The notes under the pieces were generated by a model. That model saw nothing but the letters and a program-made list of their open reading frames with translations. It was not told the origin of the DNA and ran no database searches. The position numbers and the translations under genes are program-made. Positions 25,989-35,256 of a DNA stretch of 64,000 nucleotides are shown here, one piece after another. The stretch covers positions 2,543,062-2,607,061 of the forward strand of contig NZ_JAATJJ010000001.1 in the NCBI RefSeq assembly GCF_011927795.1, given 5' to 3'. The first letter of the stretch is position 1. Each line of letters begins with the position of its first letter. Origin of the DNA: Saonia flava (lineage in GTDB: Bacteria; Bacteroidota; Bacteroidia; Flavobacteriales; Flavobacteriaceae).

Positions 25989-26660
25989 ATGGCAAAGTAT
26001 TCAAGAATAGAAGTGGCCAATACCATGAATGCAACAGGTATGGTGCCCTTGTTTTATCATCCCGATATTGAATTGGGAAAAAAAGTTCTTAAAGCCTGTT
26101 ATGAAGGAGGTGCAAGGTTGATGGAGTTCACGGCAAGAGGTGATTTTGCTTTTGAAGTTTTCTCTGAGCTTAATAAATATGCTTTGGAAGAATTGGATGG
26201 AATGGTCATGGGGGTCGGGTCAATAACCGACTCTGCCGCCGCATCACTCTTTATACAAATGGGTGCCAATTTTATAGTTACCCCTTCATTGCGTGAGGAT
26301 ATAGCACTTACATGCAACAGAAGAAAAGTAATGTACTCACCAGGTTGTGGTAGTCTTACTGAGATTAACAGGGCCGAAGAATTAGGTGTTGAAATCATAA
26401 AATTGTTTCCTGGTTCAACTTATGGCCCTGGGTTTGTTAAAGCAATTAAAGGGCCCCAACCTTGGACAAGTATTATGCCCACGGGCGGAGTGAGTACCGA
26501 AGAAAGCAATTTGAGGGCTTGGTTTGATGCTGGTGTCACCTGCGTTGGAATGGGCTCCAAGCTAATTTCAAAAGATATCTTAGCAAGTAAGGATTTTGAG
26601 GGATTAAAAAGTAAAGTCAAGGAAACATTGGGCTTAATAGATAATATTCGAAATAATTAA
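25989..26660 (+). CDS. kdgA: KDPG aldolase
   Basis: The class I aldolase splits 2-keto-3-deoxy-6-phosphogluconate to pyruvate and glyceraldehyde 3-phosphate. The 223-residue protein has the expected Glu in LMEFTARGDFA, the Schiff-base Lys in IIKLFPGSTYG, and GVSTEESNLRAWFDAG at the phosphate site. It ends 3 bp before dctP, so transport genes are transcribed with catabolism. Confidence 0.94.
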   Translation: MAKYSRIEVANTMNATGMVPLFYHPDIELGKKVLKACYEGGARLMEFTARGDFAFEVFSELNKYALEELDGMVMGVGSITDSAAASLFIQMGANFIVTPSLREDIALTCNRRKVMYSPGCGSLTEINRAEELGVEIIKLFPGSTYGPGFVKAIKGPQPWTSIMPTGGVSTEESNLRAWFDAGVTCVGMGSKLISKDILASKDFEGLKSKVKETLGLIDNIRNN

Positions 26661-26663
26661 GGC

Positions 26664-27635
26664 GTGAAATTTAGGCTATTTGTTTACCCAATTTTGGTTT
26701 TGTTCATGTTTGGTTGTGCACAAAAGGATGTCAAGGTGCTCAAACTTGCCCATGGGCTGGATGTTAATCATTCAGTTCATAAAGCAATGGTAAAAATGGG
26801 AGAGGACCTTAATAGAATTTCGGGTGGGAAAATGACCATTGAGGTTTATCCCAGTCAGCAGTTGGGTACGGAGCGTGAATGCCTAGAGCTTCTGCAAATA
26901 GGTAGTCTAGATATGACCAAGGTTTCTGTTGGTGTTATGGAAAATTTTGCTCCAAAGATGAAAGTTTTGGGTTTGCCCTTCATTTTTAGGGATAGACAAC
27001 ATTCTTTCAACGTGTTGGACAGTGATATTGGGCAACAACTCCTAGATGAAGGCAGACAATATCGGCTTAAAGGGCTGGCTTATTATGATGCCGGCAGTAG
27101 AAGTTTTTATACTAAAGAAAAACCTGTGGAAACACCTGCAGATTTGGAGGGGATGAAGATTCGTGTAATGGAAAGTATTACTGCTATGGATATGGTAAGA
27201 AGTCTCGGTGGTTCTCCCACACCAATATCTTGGGGAGAGTTATACACATCTCTGCAACAAGGCGTTGTCGACGGAGCAGAGAACAATCCACCAAGTTTTT
27301 ATTTGTCAAGGCATTATGAAGTATGTAAATACTATGTCCTGGATGAACATACCACGCTGCCCGATGTTTTGGTCATTGGCACCCAATCATGGGATGTATT
27401 GACCGAGCAAGAACAGAACTGGGTGAAAGAGGCTACAGACCTCTCCGTGCCATATCAGCGAAAATTATGGGCTGAATCCGAAAAAGAAGCGCTGGATGCA
27501 GTAATTGAAGCTGGTGTAGAGGTCATTAAACCAGATAAGAACAAGTTTATGGACAAAGTAGATGGGATTTTTGATGCATATAAGGATGATGAAGAATTTT
27601 ATGAAATTATCCAAAGAATTAGAAATACCAAATAA
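26664..27635 (+). CDS. TRAP transporter solute-binding lipoprotein (DctP type)
   Basis: The periplasmic receptor of a TRAP transporter, which uses the sodium gradient to import carboxylates. It starts with GTG at 26664 and has the lipoprotein signal KFRLFVYPILVLFMFGC; the mature DctP fold spans about 25-323. The carboxylate-binding Arg lies in GMKIRVMES, and GVVDGAENNPPSFY is the family motif. The ligand is presumably a mono-uronate or unsaturated uronate. Unlike the soluble DctP of Proteobacteria, this one is lipid-anchored, as in many Bacteroidota. Confidence 0.93.
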   Translation: MKFRLFVYPILVLFMFGCAQKDVKVLKLAHGLDVNHSVHKAMVKMGEDLNRISGGKMTIEVYPSQQLGTERECLELLQIGSLDMTKVSVGVMENFAPKMKVLGLPFIFRDRQHSFNVLDSDIGQQLLDEGRQYRLKGLAYYDAGSRSFYTKEKPVETPADLEGMKIRVMESITAMDMVRSLGGSPTPISWGELYTSLQQGVVDGAENNPPSFYLSRHYEVCKYYVLDEHTTLPDVLVIGTQSWDVLTEQEQNWVKEATDLSVPYQRKLWAESEKEALDAVIEAGVEVIKPDKNKFMDKVDGIFDAYKDDEEFYEIIQRIRNTK

Positions 27636-27643
27636 TTGATACT

Positions 27644-28105
27644 GTGAGAAATCGAATAGACTTGGTTTTAGGTAAGGTTTTGGCGGTGATCATGGGAATT
27701 ATGGTTCTTAATGTCTTATGGCAAGTGGCTAGTAGATATATAGTGGGCGAGCCAAGTTCTTTCACGGATGAATTGGCAAGGTATCTTATGATTTGGGTTG
27801 GGGTTTTGGGTGCGGCCTACGTTTCTGGGAAACAAATGCACGTGGCCATTGATGTATTACAAACCAGATCAGGAAAGAAAACACAACGTAGAATGAGGAG
27901 TATGGTATACGTGCTGATTATTCTTTTTGCCCTGTTTGCTATGGTAATTGGCGGTAGTAGACTTGTGTATATTAGTTATTTACTGGGACAAAAATCTCCC
28001 GCGCTACAAATACCATTGGCCTTTGTATATATGGTTATTCCCCTAAGCGGATTGTTGATTATTTATTACAAGTTTAATGATTTTATAAAAAACTTAAATG
28101 GCTGA
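27644..28105 (+). CDS. TRAP transporter small permease (DctQ type)
   Basis: A 153-residue inner-membrane protein with four helices (about 8-28, 45-65, 82-106 and 121-142), the size and topology of DctQ. The segment SSFTDELARYLMIWVGVLGAA near helix 2 is the family signature. It begins with GTG at 27644, 8 bp after dctP, and overlaps the dctM start by 8 bp, so the three subunits are coupled. Confidence 0.92.
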   Translation: MRNRIDLVLGKVLAVIMGIMVLNVLWQVASRYIVGEPSSFTDELARYLMIWVGVLGAAYVSGKQMHVAIDVLQTRSGKKTQRRMRSMVYVLIILFALFAMVIGGSRLVYISYLLGQKSPALQIPLAFVYMVIPLSGLLIIYYKFNDFIKNLNG

Positions 28106-29396
28106 TTATATTCCCGTTTTGGTATTGGTGCTGAGTTTTGTGTTCTTTCTGTCGATAGGAACACCCGTAGCTTGGAGTATTGCTATGTCTTCTCTACTCA
28201 CCATGTTGGTGAGCATCCCTTTGTTACCCGCTATCACTACTGTTTCACAACGCATGGCAACAGGCCTGGACAGTTTTGCCCTTTTGGCGATACCTTTTTT
28301 CGTTCTTTCTGGACAACTTATGAGCAAGGGTGGAGTAGCACATAGGCTAATTGCCTTTGCAAAAACCGTTGTAGGTGCATTACCAGGAGGTCTGGCATTA
28401 ATAAATGTAATAGCGGCCATGTTAATGGGTGCCATAGCTGGTTCTGCATTGGCCTCTGCCTCGGCAATGGGCAGTATTCTAGGCCCAGAAATGGAAAAAG
28501 AAGGATATTCCAAGGAATTTGGAGCAGCTGTGAACATTACTTCAAGTACCACCGGCTTAATCATCCCGCCTAGTAATGTATTGATTGTCTATTCGTTGGC
28601 CAGTGGAGGGGTGTCAATTGCAGCTTTGTTCCTAGCAGGATATATCCCTGGAATTTTGACAGGATTATTTCTAATGATCGTGGCTTCCTTTTGGGCTAAA
28701 AAAAAGAAGTACAAAATAGGTAAACGTAGTAGCCTAAAAGAAGTTGGTAAAACCTTTATTGATGCTGTACCCAGCTTGTTGCTGTTGGTAGTTATTATAG
28801 GAGGAATCGTTTCGGGAAAGTTTACAGCCACGGAAGCTTCGGCAATTGCAGTTTTGTATTGCTTGGTTTTAGGTTTTATTTATAAGGAAATAAAGTGGAA
28901 GGATTTGCCGGAAATTTTACTGGATTCCTCGGCAACAACGGCTATTGTAATGTTATTGATAGGAGCTTCAATGAGTATGTCATGGGTAATGTCCTATGAG
29001 AATATACCTCAAGATATTAGTGCAACCTTATTGTCGTTGAGTGACAATCCAATTGTTATTCTATTGATAATCAATTTATTATTATTGTTTGTGGGTGTGT
29101 TCATGGACATGACTCCGGCGGTATTGATATTTACTCCTATCTTTTTGCCTATAGTGACTTCATTGGGAATGGACCCTATACACTTCGGTATTGTTATGGT
29201 GCTTAATTTATGTATTGGTCTTTGTACACCACCGGTAGGCTCCGTCCTGTTTGTAGGAGTGGGAATAGCGAACACCTCTATTGAAAAGGTTATAAAACCT
29301 TTATTACCCTTATTCTTGGCCATGATTGTTTCCCTGTTTTTGGTCACTTACTTTCCACAATTAACACTATGGTTGCCAAAAGTTTTTGGAGTTTAA
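28098..29396 (+). CDS. TRAP transporter large permease (DctM type)
   Basis: A 432-residue inner-membrane transporter subunit with about 12 hydrophobic segments. The family markers are LLAIPFFVLSGQLMSKGG, MLMGAIAGSALASASAMGSILGPEM, LIIPPSNVLIVYSLASGG and NLCIGLCTPPVGSVLF. With DctP and DctQ it forms the sodium-coupled uptake system. It overlaps dctQ and is 12 bp from uxaB. The embedded position between kdgA and uxaB argues that uronates, not C4-dicarboxylates, are the cargo. Confidence 0.94.
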   Translation: MADYIPVLVLVLSFVFFLSIGTPVAWSIAMSSLLTMLVSIPLLPAITTVSQRMATGLDSFALLAIPFFVLSGQLMSKGGVAHRLIAFAKTVVGALPGGLALINVIAAMLMGAIAGSALASASAMGSILGPEMEKEGYSKEFGAAVNITSSTTGLIIPPSNVLIVYSLASGGVSIAALFLAGYIPGILTGLFLMIVASFWAKKKKYKIGKRSSLKEVGKTFIDAVPSLLLLVVIIGGIVSGKFTATEASAIAVLYCLVLGFIYKEIKWKDLPEILLDSSATTAIVMLLIGASMSMSWVMSYENIPQDISATLLSLSDNPIVILLIINLLLLFVGVFMDMTPAVLIFTPIFLPIVTSLGMDPIHFGIVMVLNLCIGLCTPPVGSVLFVGVGIANTSIEKVIKPLLPLFLAMIVSLFLVTYFPQLTLWLPKVFGV

Positions 29397-29408
29397 TAAA
29401 CAATTTTT

Positions 29409-30854
29409 ATGGAATTGCTAAAAAGAAGTACGCAAATAGTACCGGCCAAAAGGCCAATTAAGATAGTGCAGTTCGGAGAAGGTAATTTTCTTCGTGCTTT
29501 TGTAGATTATGCGTTTTATTGTCTAAATAGACAAAACAGTTTTAATGCGGGAGTTGCAGTGGTTCAACCTATAGATCGAGGGTTGATATCGCTGCTTAAT
29601 GACCAAGATGGGCTGTATACTCTATTTTCCAAAGGGGTCGCTAGAGGTAAAGAGGTGATTGAAAAACACCTAGTAGACACGATAGTTAAAGGCATAGATC
29701 CTTATGTTTATTTCAAAAAGTATACAGAGTTGGCCAAAGAGCCAGAGCTTCAGTTTGTTATATCCAATACTACTGAGGCAGGTATTGTATTTGATGAAAA
29801 TGACAGATTGGATATGCAACCACCAAATTCATTTCCGGCCAAGCTTACGATTTTGTTATATGAAAGGTTTAAATATTTTAAAGGTGATGCAAATATGGGA
29901 CTGACCATAATTCCATGCGAGCTAATTAATTATAATGCGGACACTTTAAGGTCCATAATACTAAAATATGCGGCATTGTGGGATTTGGGAGAAAATTTTG
30001 TTCAATGGATAAACTTATCAAACAGTTTTCATAACACTTTGGTAGATAGAATTGTACCAGGATACCCAAAAGATGAAATTGATGCTTATAATGCTCAATT
30101 GGAGTACAAAGACAACCTAATTGTTACTTCGGAAATTTTTTTCCTATGGGTTATTGAGGGAGATGACAAATTAAAGGCCAAGTTGCCTTTTCATAAAACG
30201 GATTTGGATGTTAAAATTGTTAGGAACATGCAGCCATATAGAACCAGAAAGGTGCGTATTCTAAATGGTGCCCATACAAGTATGGTTCCCTTTTCTTTGC
30301 TTTTTGGAAATGAAACGGTGAAGGAGACCGTGGACAACCAATTTACGGGCGCCTTTGTGTTCAATAGTATATTTGAAGAAATTATTCCAACATTGGAACT
30401 GGACAGGAAGGAATTGGAAGACTTTGCCCATGCCATTTTGGATAGGTTCCGTAATCCTTTCATAAAACATAAGTTGGCCAGTATTGCCCTAAATTCCATT
30501 TCAAAGTTTAAGGTTAGGGTATTGCCAAGTTTGCTACGGTTTCAAAAACAGCACGGAAAACTTCCTGTGCATCTAACGTTTGCTTTTGCTTGCTTACTTA
30601 GATTCTATAAAGGGGAGTGGAAAGGAAAGCAATTAGCAGTAAATGATGATAAGGGAATTATGGACTATTTTATAAATTTATGGGCGACCAATGATGTTGA
30701 AAATTTGGTTCGGGAAGTTCTTTCCAACAAATTATATTGGGATACGGACTTAACCCAAGTAAAGGGCCTTCAGGATGCAGTTTTGGTAGGTCTAAATTTG
30801 ATAGAATTACATGGAATAGAAGATGGTTTCGAAGCATTTAAACAAAGTATTTAA
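29409..30854 (+). CDS. uxaB: tagaturonate reductase (altronate oxidoreductase)
   Basis: UxaB reduces D-tagaturonate to D-altronate with NADH. The 481-residue protein has the mannitol-dehydrogenase-family Rossmann start KIVQFGEGNFLRAFVDYAF at about 18-36 and the active-site block RILNGAHTSMVPFSLLFG near 290. It follows the TRAP genes and precedes uxaA by 9 bp, keeping the order of pathway steps. Confidence 0.94.
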   Translation: MELLKRSTQIVPAKRPIKIVQFGEGNFLRAFVDYAFYCLNRQNSFNAGVAVVQPIDRGLISLLNDQDGLYTLFSKGVARGKEVIEKHLVDTIVKGIDPYVYFKKYTELAKEPELQFVISNTTEAGIVFDENDRLDMQPPNSFPAKLTILLYERFKYFKGDANMGLTIIPCELINYNADTLRSIILKYAALWDLGENFVQWINLSNSFHNTLVDRIVPGYPKDEIDAYNAQLEYKDNLIVTSEIFFLWVIEGDDKLKAKLPFHKTDLDVKIVRNMQPYRTRKVRILNGAHTSMVPFSLLFGNETVKETVDNQFTGAFVFNSIFEEIIPTLELDRKELEDFAHAILDRFRNPFIKHKLASIALNSISKFKVRVLPSLLRFQKQHGKLPVHLTFAFACLLRFYKGEWKGKQLAVNDDKGIMDYFINLWATNDVENLVREVLSNKLYWDTDLTQVKGLQDAVLVGLNLIELHGIEDGFEAFKQSI

Positions 30855-30863
30855 GTCTACCAT

Positions 30864-32468
30864 ATGAAGAAATTGATAAAAGTACATCCGGATGACAATG
30901 TGGCCATTGCATTGACTGATTTAGCCAAAGGAGACAAAATCATTTTTGAAGGGGAGACTGTCGTGCCCTTATCAGATGTTAAGGCAAAGCATAAAATTAG
31001 TCTGGGAGATTTAGAATCAGGAAGTAAAATAATTATGTATGGTGTACTTGTTGGCAAAACAAACATCAAGCTACCAAAAGGGGCACTTTTGACAATTGAC
31101 AACGTAAAGCATCTAAGCTCAAAAACAACCGAAAAAACAACTAGTTTCAATTGGTCCCCCCCTGATGTTTCCCAATGGGAAAACAGAATTTTTATGGGAT
31201 ACCATAGAGAAGATGGCCAAGTTGGTACTGAGAATATTTGGTTGTTTTTTCCTCTGGTATTCTGTGAAAATAAGAACATAGAACGCCTTAAAGAAGTTTT
31301 TGAAAAAGAGCTTTGTGTAGAACAGGTAAGTGAGCAAAGACAATTGCTTAGAGGTTTACTTGGAGGAGATTCTGAAATTCAAGAAAAGCAACCAAAGAAG
31401 TCCATTTTTGAAAATATTAAGGTGAAATTCATTACCCATCAGGGTGGATGCGGTGGAATTCGACAAGATTCTGAGCTACTGGCCAAACTATTGGCGGGTT
31501 ATGTAAATAATGGTAATGTGGCTGGGGCAACTGTGCTAAGTTTGGGTTGTCAAAACCTCCAAATTAATGTTTTTAAGGAAGCTCTTTATAAAGTCAATCC
31601 AAATATCAAGAAACCTGTGTTGATTTATGAACAGCAGCAAATGGGTACTGTTGACAATATGCTTAACACGGTTATTAAAGATTCTTTTCTCGCCATTAAG
31701 GAGGCCAATAAAGTGGAAAGAAAGCCAGCACCCCTTTCAAAAATAAAACTTGGGCTGGAGTGTGGTGGTTCTGATGGATTCTCTGGAATTTCAGCAAACC
31801 CAACGCTTGGGCATGCTTCAGATGTCATTGCCGCCCTTGGAGGCTCACCCATATTATCCGAGTTTCCGGAATTATGTGGTGTTGAGCAGGAGTTGGTGAA
31901 CCGTTGTGTTGATAATGAAAAAGCTGAAAAATTCTTACGTTTAATGCAATCCTATGAACAATCAGCGGTGGATGCAGGTTCTGGATTTGATATGAATCCA
32001 TCACCAGGAAATATCAAGGATGGATTGATTACAGATGCCATGAAATCGGCAGGGGCTGCTAAAAAAGGAGGCACATCACCTATTACCGATGTTTTGGATT
32101 ATACTGAGTTTGTTTTAAAACCAGGCCTAAATTTATTGTGTACACCGGGAAATGATGTGGAAAGTACCACTGGAATGGTTGGGTCTGGAGCTAATTTGGT
32201 AGTATTTACCACTGGTTTGGGCACACCTACTGGGAACCCCATAGCTCCAGTTGTAAAAATAAGTTCGAATACAATTTTAGCTGAAAAAATGCCGGATATC
32301 ATTGATGTTGATACGGGCCCTGTTATTCGCGGTGAAAAGTCAATTCAAGAAATGGGAGAAGAATTGTTGGAATACTTAATTAAAGTTGCCAGTGGAGAGC
32401 TAGTAGCCAAGGCAGATAAATTGGGCCAAGATGACTTTATTCCTTGGAAAAGAGGTGTTTCTCTGTGA
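30864..32468 (+). CDS. uxaA: altronate dehydratase
   Basis: UxaA dehydrates D-altronate to 2-keto-3-deoxygluconate, joining the saturated and unsaturated branches. The 534-residue protein combines an N-terminal SAF domain (about 1-95) with the C-terminal UxaA catalytic domain. Cysteines that may bind iron are in HQGGCGG, SLGCQNLQ and LECGGSDGFSG. The characteristic CTPGNDVESTTGMVGSGAN lies further on. It ends 5 bp before the convergent lacI gene, closing the left arm. Confidence 0.94.
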   Translation: MKKLIKVHPDDNVAIALTDLAKGDKIIFEGETVVPLSDVKAKHKISLGDLESGSKIIMYGVLVGKTNIKLPKGALLTIDNVKHLSSKTTEKTTSFNWSPPDVSQWENRIFMGYHREDGQVGTENIWLFFPLVFCENKNIERLKEVFEKELCVEQVSEQRQLLRGLLGGDSEIQEKQPKKSIFENIKVKFITHQGGCGGIRQDSELLAKLLAGYVNNGNVAGATVLSLGCQNLQINVFKEALYKVNPNIKKPVLIYEQQQMGTVDNMLNTVIKDSFLAIKEANKVERKPAPLSKIKLGLECGGSDGFSGISANPTLGHASDVIAALGGSPILSEFPELCGVEQELVNRCVDNEKAEKFLRLMQSYEQSAVDAGSGFDMNPSPGNIKDGLITDAMKSAGAAKKGGTSPITDVLDYTEFVLKPGLNLLCTPGNDVESTTGMVGSGANLVVFTTGLGTPTGNPIAPVVKISSNTILAEKMPDIIDVDTGPVIRGEKSIQEMGEELLEYLIKVASGELVAKADKLGQDDFIPWKRGVSL

Positions 32469-32472
32469 TTAT

Positions 32473-33513
32473 TTAGTTAGCCTTTTTATTCGGCACTATG
32501 TGTTTGGATGATGAATCCCTGATAATTAATTTTGGGGATAGAACGACTTTCTTTTCAATTTTTACTTTCTTGTCCTTAATTTGTTCTAAAAACACCTTTG
32601 CGGACATTTTTCCCATTTCAAGGGGAGATTGATCTATAGAACTTATGGATAGTTCCATGAACTGTGTAAAAGGTTCATTACTAAACCCTACTACACACAC
32701 ATCATCAGGGATACTGTACCCATTGCCTTGAAGCCATTTAATGGCGCCAAGTGCACCATGGTCAGTAGATGAGAAAATAGCATCTGGAGGATCTTGAAGA
32801 TTCATTAACTTTTGGGCTGCCTGTTTTCCTTCTTCAATATCACTTTTTAATTCAACAACTAGGTTGTCGTCAAAAGGGAGGTCGTTATCTTCAAGGGCTT
32901 GTTTGTAGCCATCAAAACGTTGCCGATAAATCCCCAACTCCTTGCCAACGGTCATATGGGCAACCCTTTTACACCCTTGTCCAATTAGATGCTGGGTGGC
33001 TTTGTAACTTCCTTGGAAATCATCAATGGTAACCGAGCTTACACCAGCAATATTTAGGCTTCTATCAAAGAAAATCAATGGAATATTTTTGCTTAGCACT
33101 TGATTAAAATGAGCTGTTTTATTTGTTGACTTGGAGAGTGACATTAAAATTCCTTCAACTTGCGCATTCATTAAATTGTTCACAATCTCTTTTTCACGTT
33201 CTTCAGATTCATGTGATTGGCTTATAATAACATTATAACCCTTAGGGTAAAGCTCCTCTTCAATTCCTCGAATAACACTGGAAAAAAAATTCCTGTTTAT
33301 ATAAGGTACTATAACCCCCACATTGTTACTTTTTCCTTTTTTAAGGGCTAAAGCTAGCTTGTTTGGTTCGTAATTCATTTCCTTAGCGGTTTCAAGCACC
33401 AATTTTTTTGTAGCCTTGCTAATTCTGGAATTGTCATTAAGGGCTCTTGAAACAGTAGCGGCCGTAATCCCTAATTTTTTTGCAATGTCGTAGATTGTTG
33501 TTTTACCCTTCAT
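32473..33513 (-). CDS. LacI-family regulator of the pectin locus
   Basis: A 346-residue LacI/PurR repressor. The N-terminal HTH reads TTIYDIAKKLGITAATVSRAL with the hinge region after MNYEPNKLALALKKG, then a periplasmic-binding-protein-like effector domain (about 60-340). The ATG at 33513 (MKGKTT) matches the family start; ATGs at 33540 and 33552 are possible alternatives. It sits between the two arms of the locus on the opposite strand. Matching palindromes before kduI, before the GH28 gene and before itself suggest one regulon with autoregulation; the effector would be a pathway intermediate such as a keto-deoxyuronate or galacturonate. It may repress or activate. Confidence 0.92.
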   Translation of the reverse strand: MKGKTTIYDIAKKLGITAATVSRALNDNSRISKATKKLVLETAKEMNYEPNKLALALKKGKSNNVGVIVPYINRNFFSSVIRGIEEELYPKGYNVIISQSHESEEREKEIVNNLMNAQVEGILMSLSKSTNKTAHFNQVLSKNIPLIFFDRSLNIAGVSSVTIDDFQGSYKATQHLIGQGCKRVAHMTVGKELGIYRQRFDGYKQALEDNDLPFDDNLVVELKSDIEEGKQAAQKLMNLQDPPDAIFSSTDHGALGAIKWLQGNGYSIPDDVCVVGFSNEPFTQFMELSISSIDQSPLEMGKMSAKVFLEQIKDKKVKIEKKVVLSPKLIIRDSSSKHIVPNKKAN

Positions 33514-33574
33514 AAGCGGTTGTAGATTGACTTTAAAAGCCATTTCTACCACAATATATAAAAATTGCGTAACC

Positions 33575-33594
33575 GATTACTATACTTCACCATT
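33575..33594. promoter_or_regulatory. LacI-type operator variant before lacI
   Basis: TTGCGTAACCGATTACTATA shares TTGCGTAA and CGATTAC with the two perfect sites at 21864 and 33751; the core GTAACCGATTAC has one mismatched pair. It lies 62 bp before the chosen lacI start and is about 157 bp from the GH28-side operator, close enough for looping between them. Confidence 0.65.
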
Positions 33595-33745
33595 TTTAAT
33601 CAATTTTAGGTTCATTTCGCAGGACAATGTTTAAAAAGACAAGTTTTTGGCTCAAAAATTATGTATTAAATAAGCTTACCCCCTCTTTTTTTGTTAAAAA
33701 TTCATTTTTTTGGCATTTAAATTTTCAATGTTAGCATTTAATTAG

Positions 33746-33770
33746 TATTATTGCGTAATCGATTACACAA
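33746..33770. promoter_or_regulatory. -7-like box and LacI-type operator before GH28
   Basis: The 20 bases 33751-33770 are identical to those at 21864-21883. A -7-like TATTATTG at 33746-33753, one base off TAnnTTTG, overlaps the operator in the same arrangement as before kduI. The GH28 start codon follows 8 bp after the operator. Confidence 0.75.
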
Positions 33771-33778
33771 TATATTGA

Positions 33779-35245
33779 ATGAAAAATTCCAACCTAACTA
33801 TTTGGTTTACTAGTTCTCGGGCTTTTAACATACAGCTTAAAGTGAGCTGTGTATTACTTTTTTTATGTTGTCTGTATTCTTGTGGACAACAAGAGTCCCT
33901 GGATTTTTCAAAAGAATGGTTGCTTAAGGATGAAATAGTTGCCTCCATAACTGAGCCAAGTTTTCCAGACAGAATATATAGTATTATAGATTGGGGAGCA
34001 ATTGGTGACGGAAGGACAATGAATACAAATGCTTTTATGCGGGCTATTCAAAAGTGTGCAGAAGAAGGTGGTGGGAAAGTGCTTGTTCCTAGTGGTAAAT
34101 ATTTAACGGCACCAATACATTTGGAAAGTAATGTAAATCTTTATCTAGAAAAGGGAGCAGAGATTTTATTTAGTAAAGACCATGGTGATTATCCTCTTGT
34201 TAATACTTCGTACGAGGGGACAGAATTGATAAATTTTTCCCCTTTGATTTATGCTAAGGGAAAATCTAATATAGCTATCACTGGTGAAGGTGTTTTAAAT
34301 GGCCAGGCCGGCATTGAAAACTGGTGGCCTTGGTGTGGAAAAGATACGTATGGGTGGAAAAAAGGCCAGCCAAAACAGCATAGTTCCTTGGAAAAATTAA
34401 AAAATCACATGTCAGTAAAAGGCGTTCCTGTGGATGAAAGGGTCTTTGGTGAAGGGGAATACCTAAGGCCTACTTTTATAGAGCCTTTTGAATGTGAAAA
34501 TGTACTTATACGAGGTGTAACTATTATTAATGCTCCTTTTTGGTCCATACATCCTTTTAGATCTAATAATGTTATAGTGGACGGTGTAACTATTAGTAGT
34601 CATGGTCCAAACAACGATGGCTGTAATCCTGAATATTCAAAAAATGTACTAATCAAGAACTGTACATTCAATACTGGTGATGATTGTATAGCCATTAAAT
34701 CTGGAAGAAATGAAGATGGCCGAAGAGTTAACATAAAGAGCGAAAATATTGTTATTCAGAACTGTAAAATGATTGATGGACATGGTGGTGTTGTTATGGG
34801 TAGCGAAATTTCAGCCGGAGTAAAAAATGTTTTTGTTGAAAACTGCGAGATGAACAGTCCTAATTTAGATAGGGCTATTCGGATAAAAAGCAATACTAAA
34901 AGAGGAGGATTTGTAGAAAACGTATTCGTTAGAAACCTTAAGGTGGGCCAGGTAAGAGAGGCAGTGTTAAAAATTAATCTTTTCTATGGCATATATGGGG
35001 CTCAAAAGGGAGATTATATGCCAGAGGTCAAAAATATTGTTTTGGAGAATGTGCAAGCTGAAAATGGTGGCAAGTATGGTATCTTGATTCAGGGTTATGA
35101 TGAAAAACCTATAGAGCGGGTTGTGTTAAAAGATGTGATCATACAAAAAGCGGATTCTTCATATTCTATGAAAGGAATTACCCATGTGAATTTTATAAAC
35201 ACATTCATCAATGGACAATTGATGAATAACTCAATTAACAATTAA
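33779..35245 (+). CDS. GH28 polygalacturonase lipoprotein
   Basis: A 488-residue family 28 glycoside hydrolase that cleaves alpha-1,4-galacturonan with inversion. The N-terminus ends LFLCCLYSCGQQ, a lipobox-like signal, so it is probably lipid-anchored in the envelope. The right-handed beta-helix carries the four GH28 motifs in order: PNNDG near 276-280 (family NTD), GDDCIAIKSG near 300, GHGGVVMGSE near 334 and RIKSN near 367, with the catalytic Asp residues intact. Endo or exo action cannot be decided; the insert around 215-240 may shape the cleft. It is the first gene of the right arm, 11 bp before susC. Confidence 0.94.
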   Translation: MKNSNLTIWFTSSRAFNIQLKVSCVLLFLCCLYSCGQQESLDFSKEWLLKDEIVASITEPSFPDRIYSIIDWGAIGDGRTMNTNAFMRAIQKCAEEGGGKVLVPSGKYLTAPIHLESNVNLYLEKGAEILFSKDHGDYPLVNTSYEGTELINFSPLIYAKGKSNIAITGEGVLNGQAGIENWWPWCGKDTYGWKKGQPKQHSSLEKLKNHMSVKGVPVDERVFGEGEYLRPTFIEPFECENVLIRGVTIINAPFWSIHPFRSNNVIVDGVTISSHGPNNDGCNPEYSKNVLIKNCTFNTGDDCIAIKSGRNEDGRRVNIKSENIVIQNCKMIDGHGGVVMGSEISAGVKNVFVENCEMNSPNLDRAIRIKSNTKRGGFVENVFVRNLKVGQVREAVLKINLFYGIYGAQKGDYMPEVKNIVLENVQAENGGKYGILIQGYDEKPIERVVLKDVIIQKADSSYSMKGITHVNFINTFINGQLMNNSINN

Positions 35246-35256
35246 CTAACTAAAAA

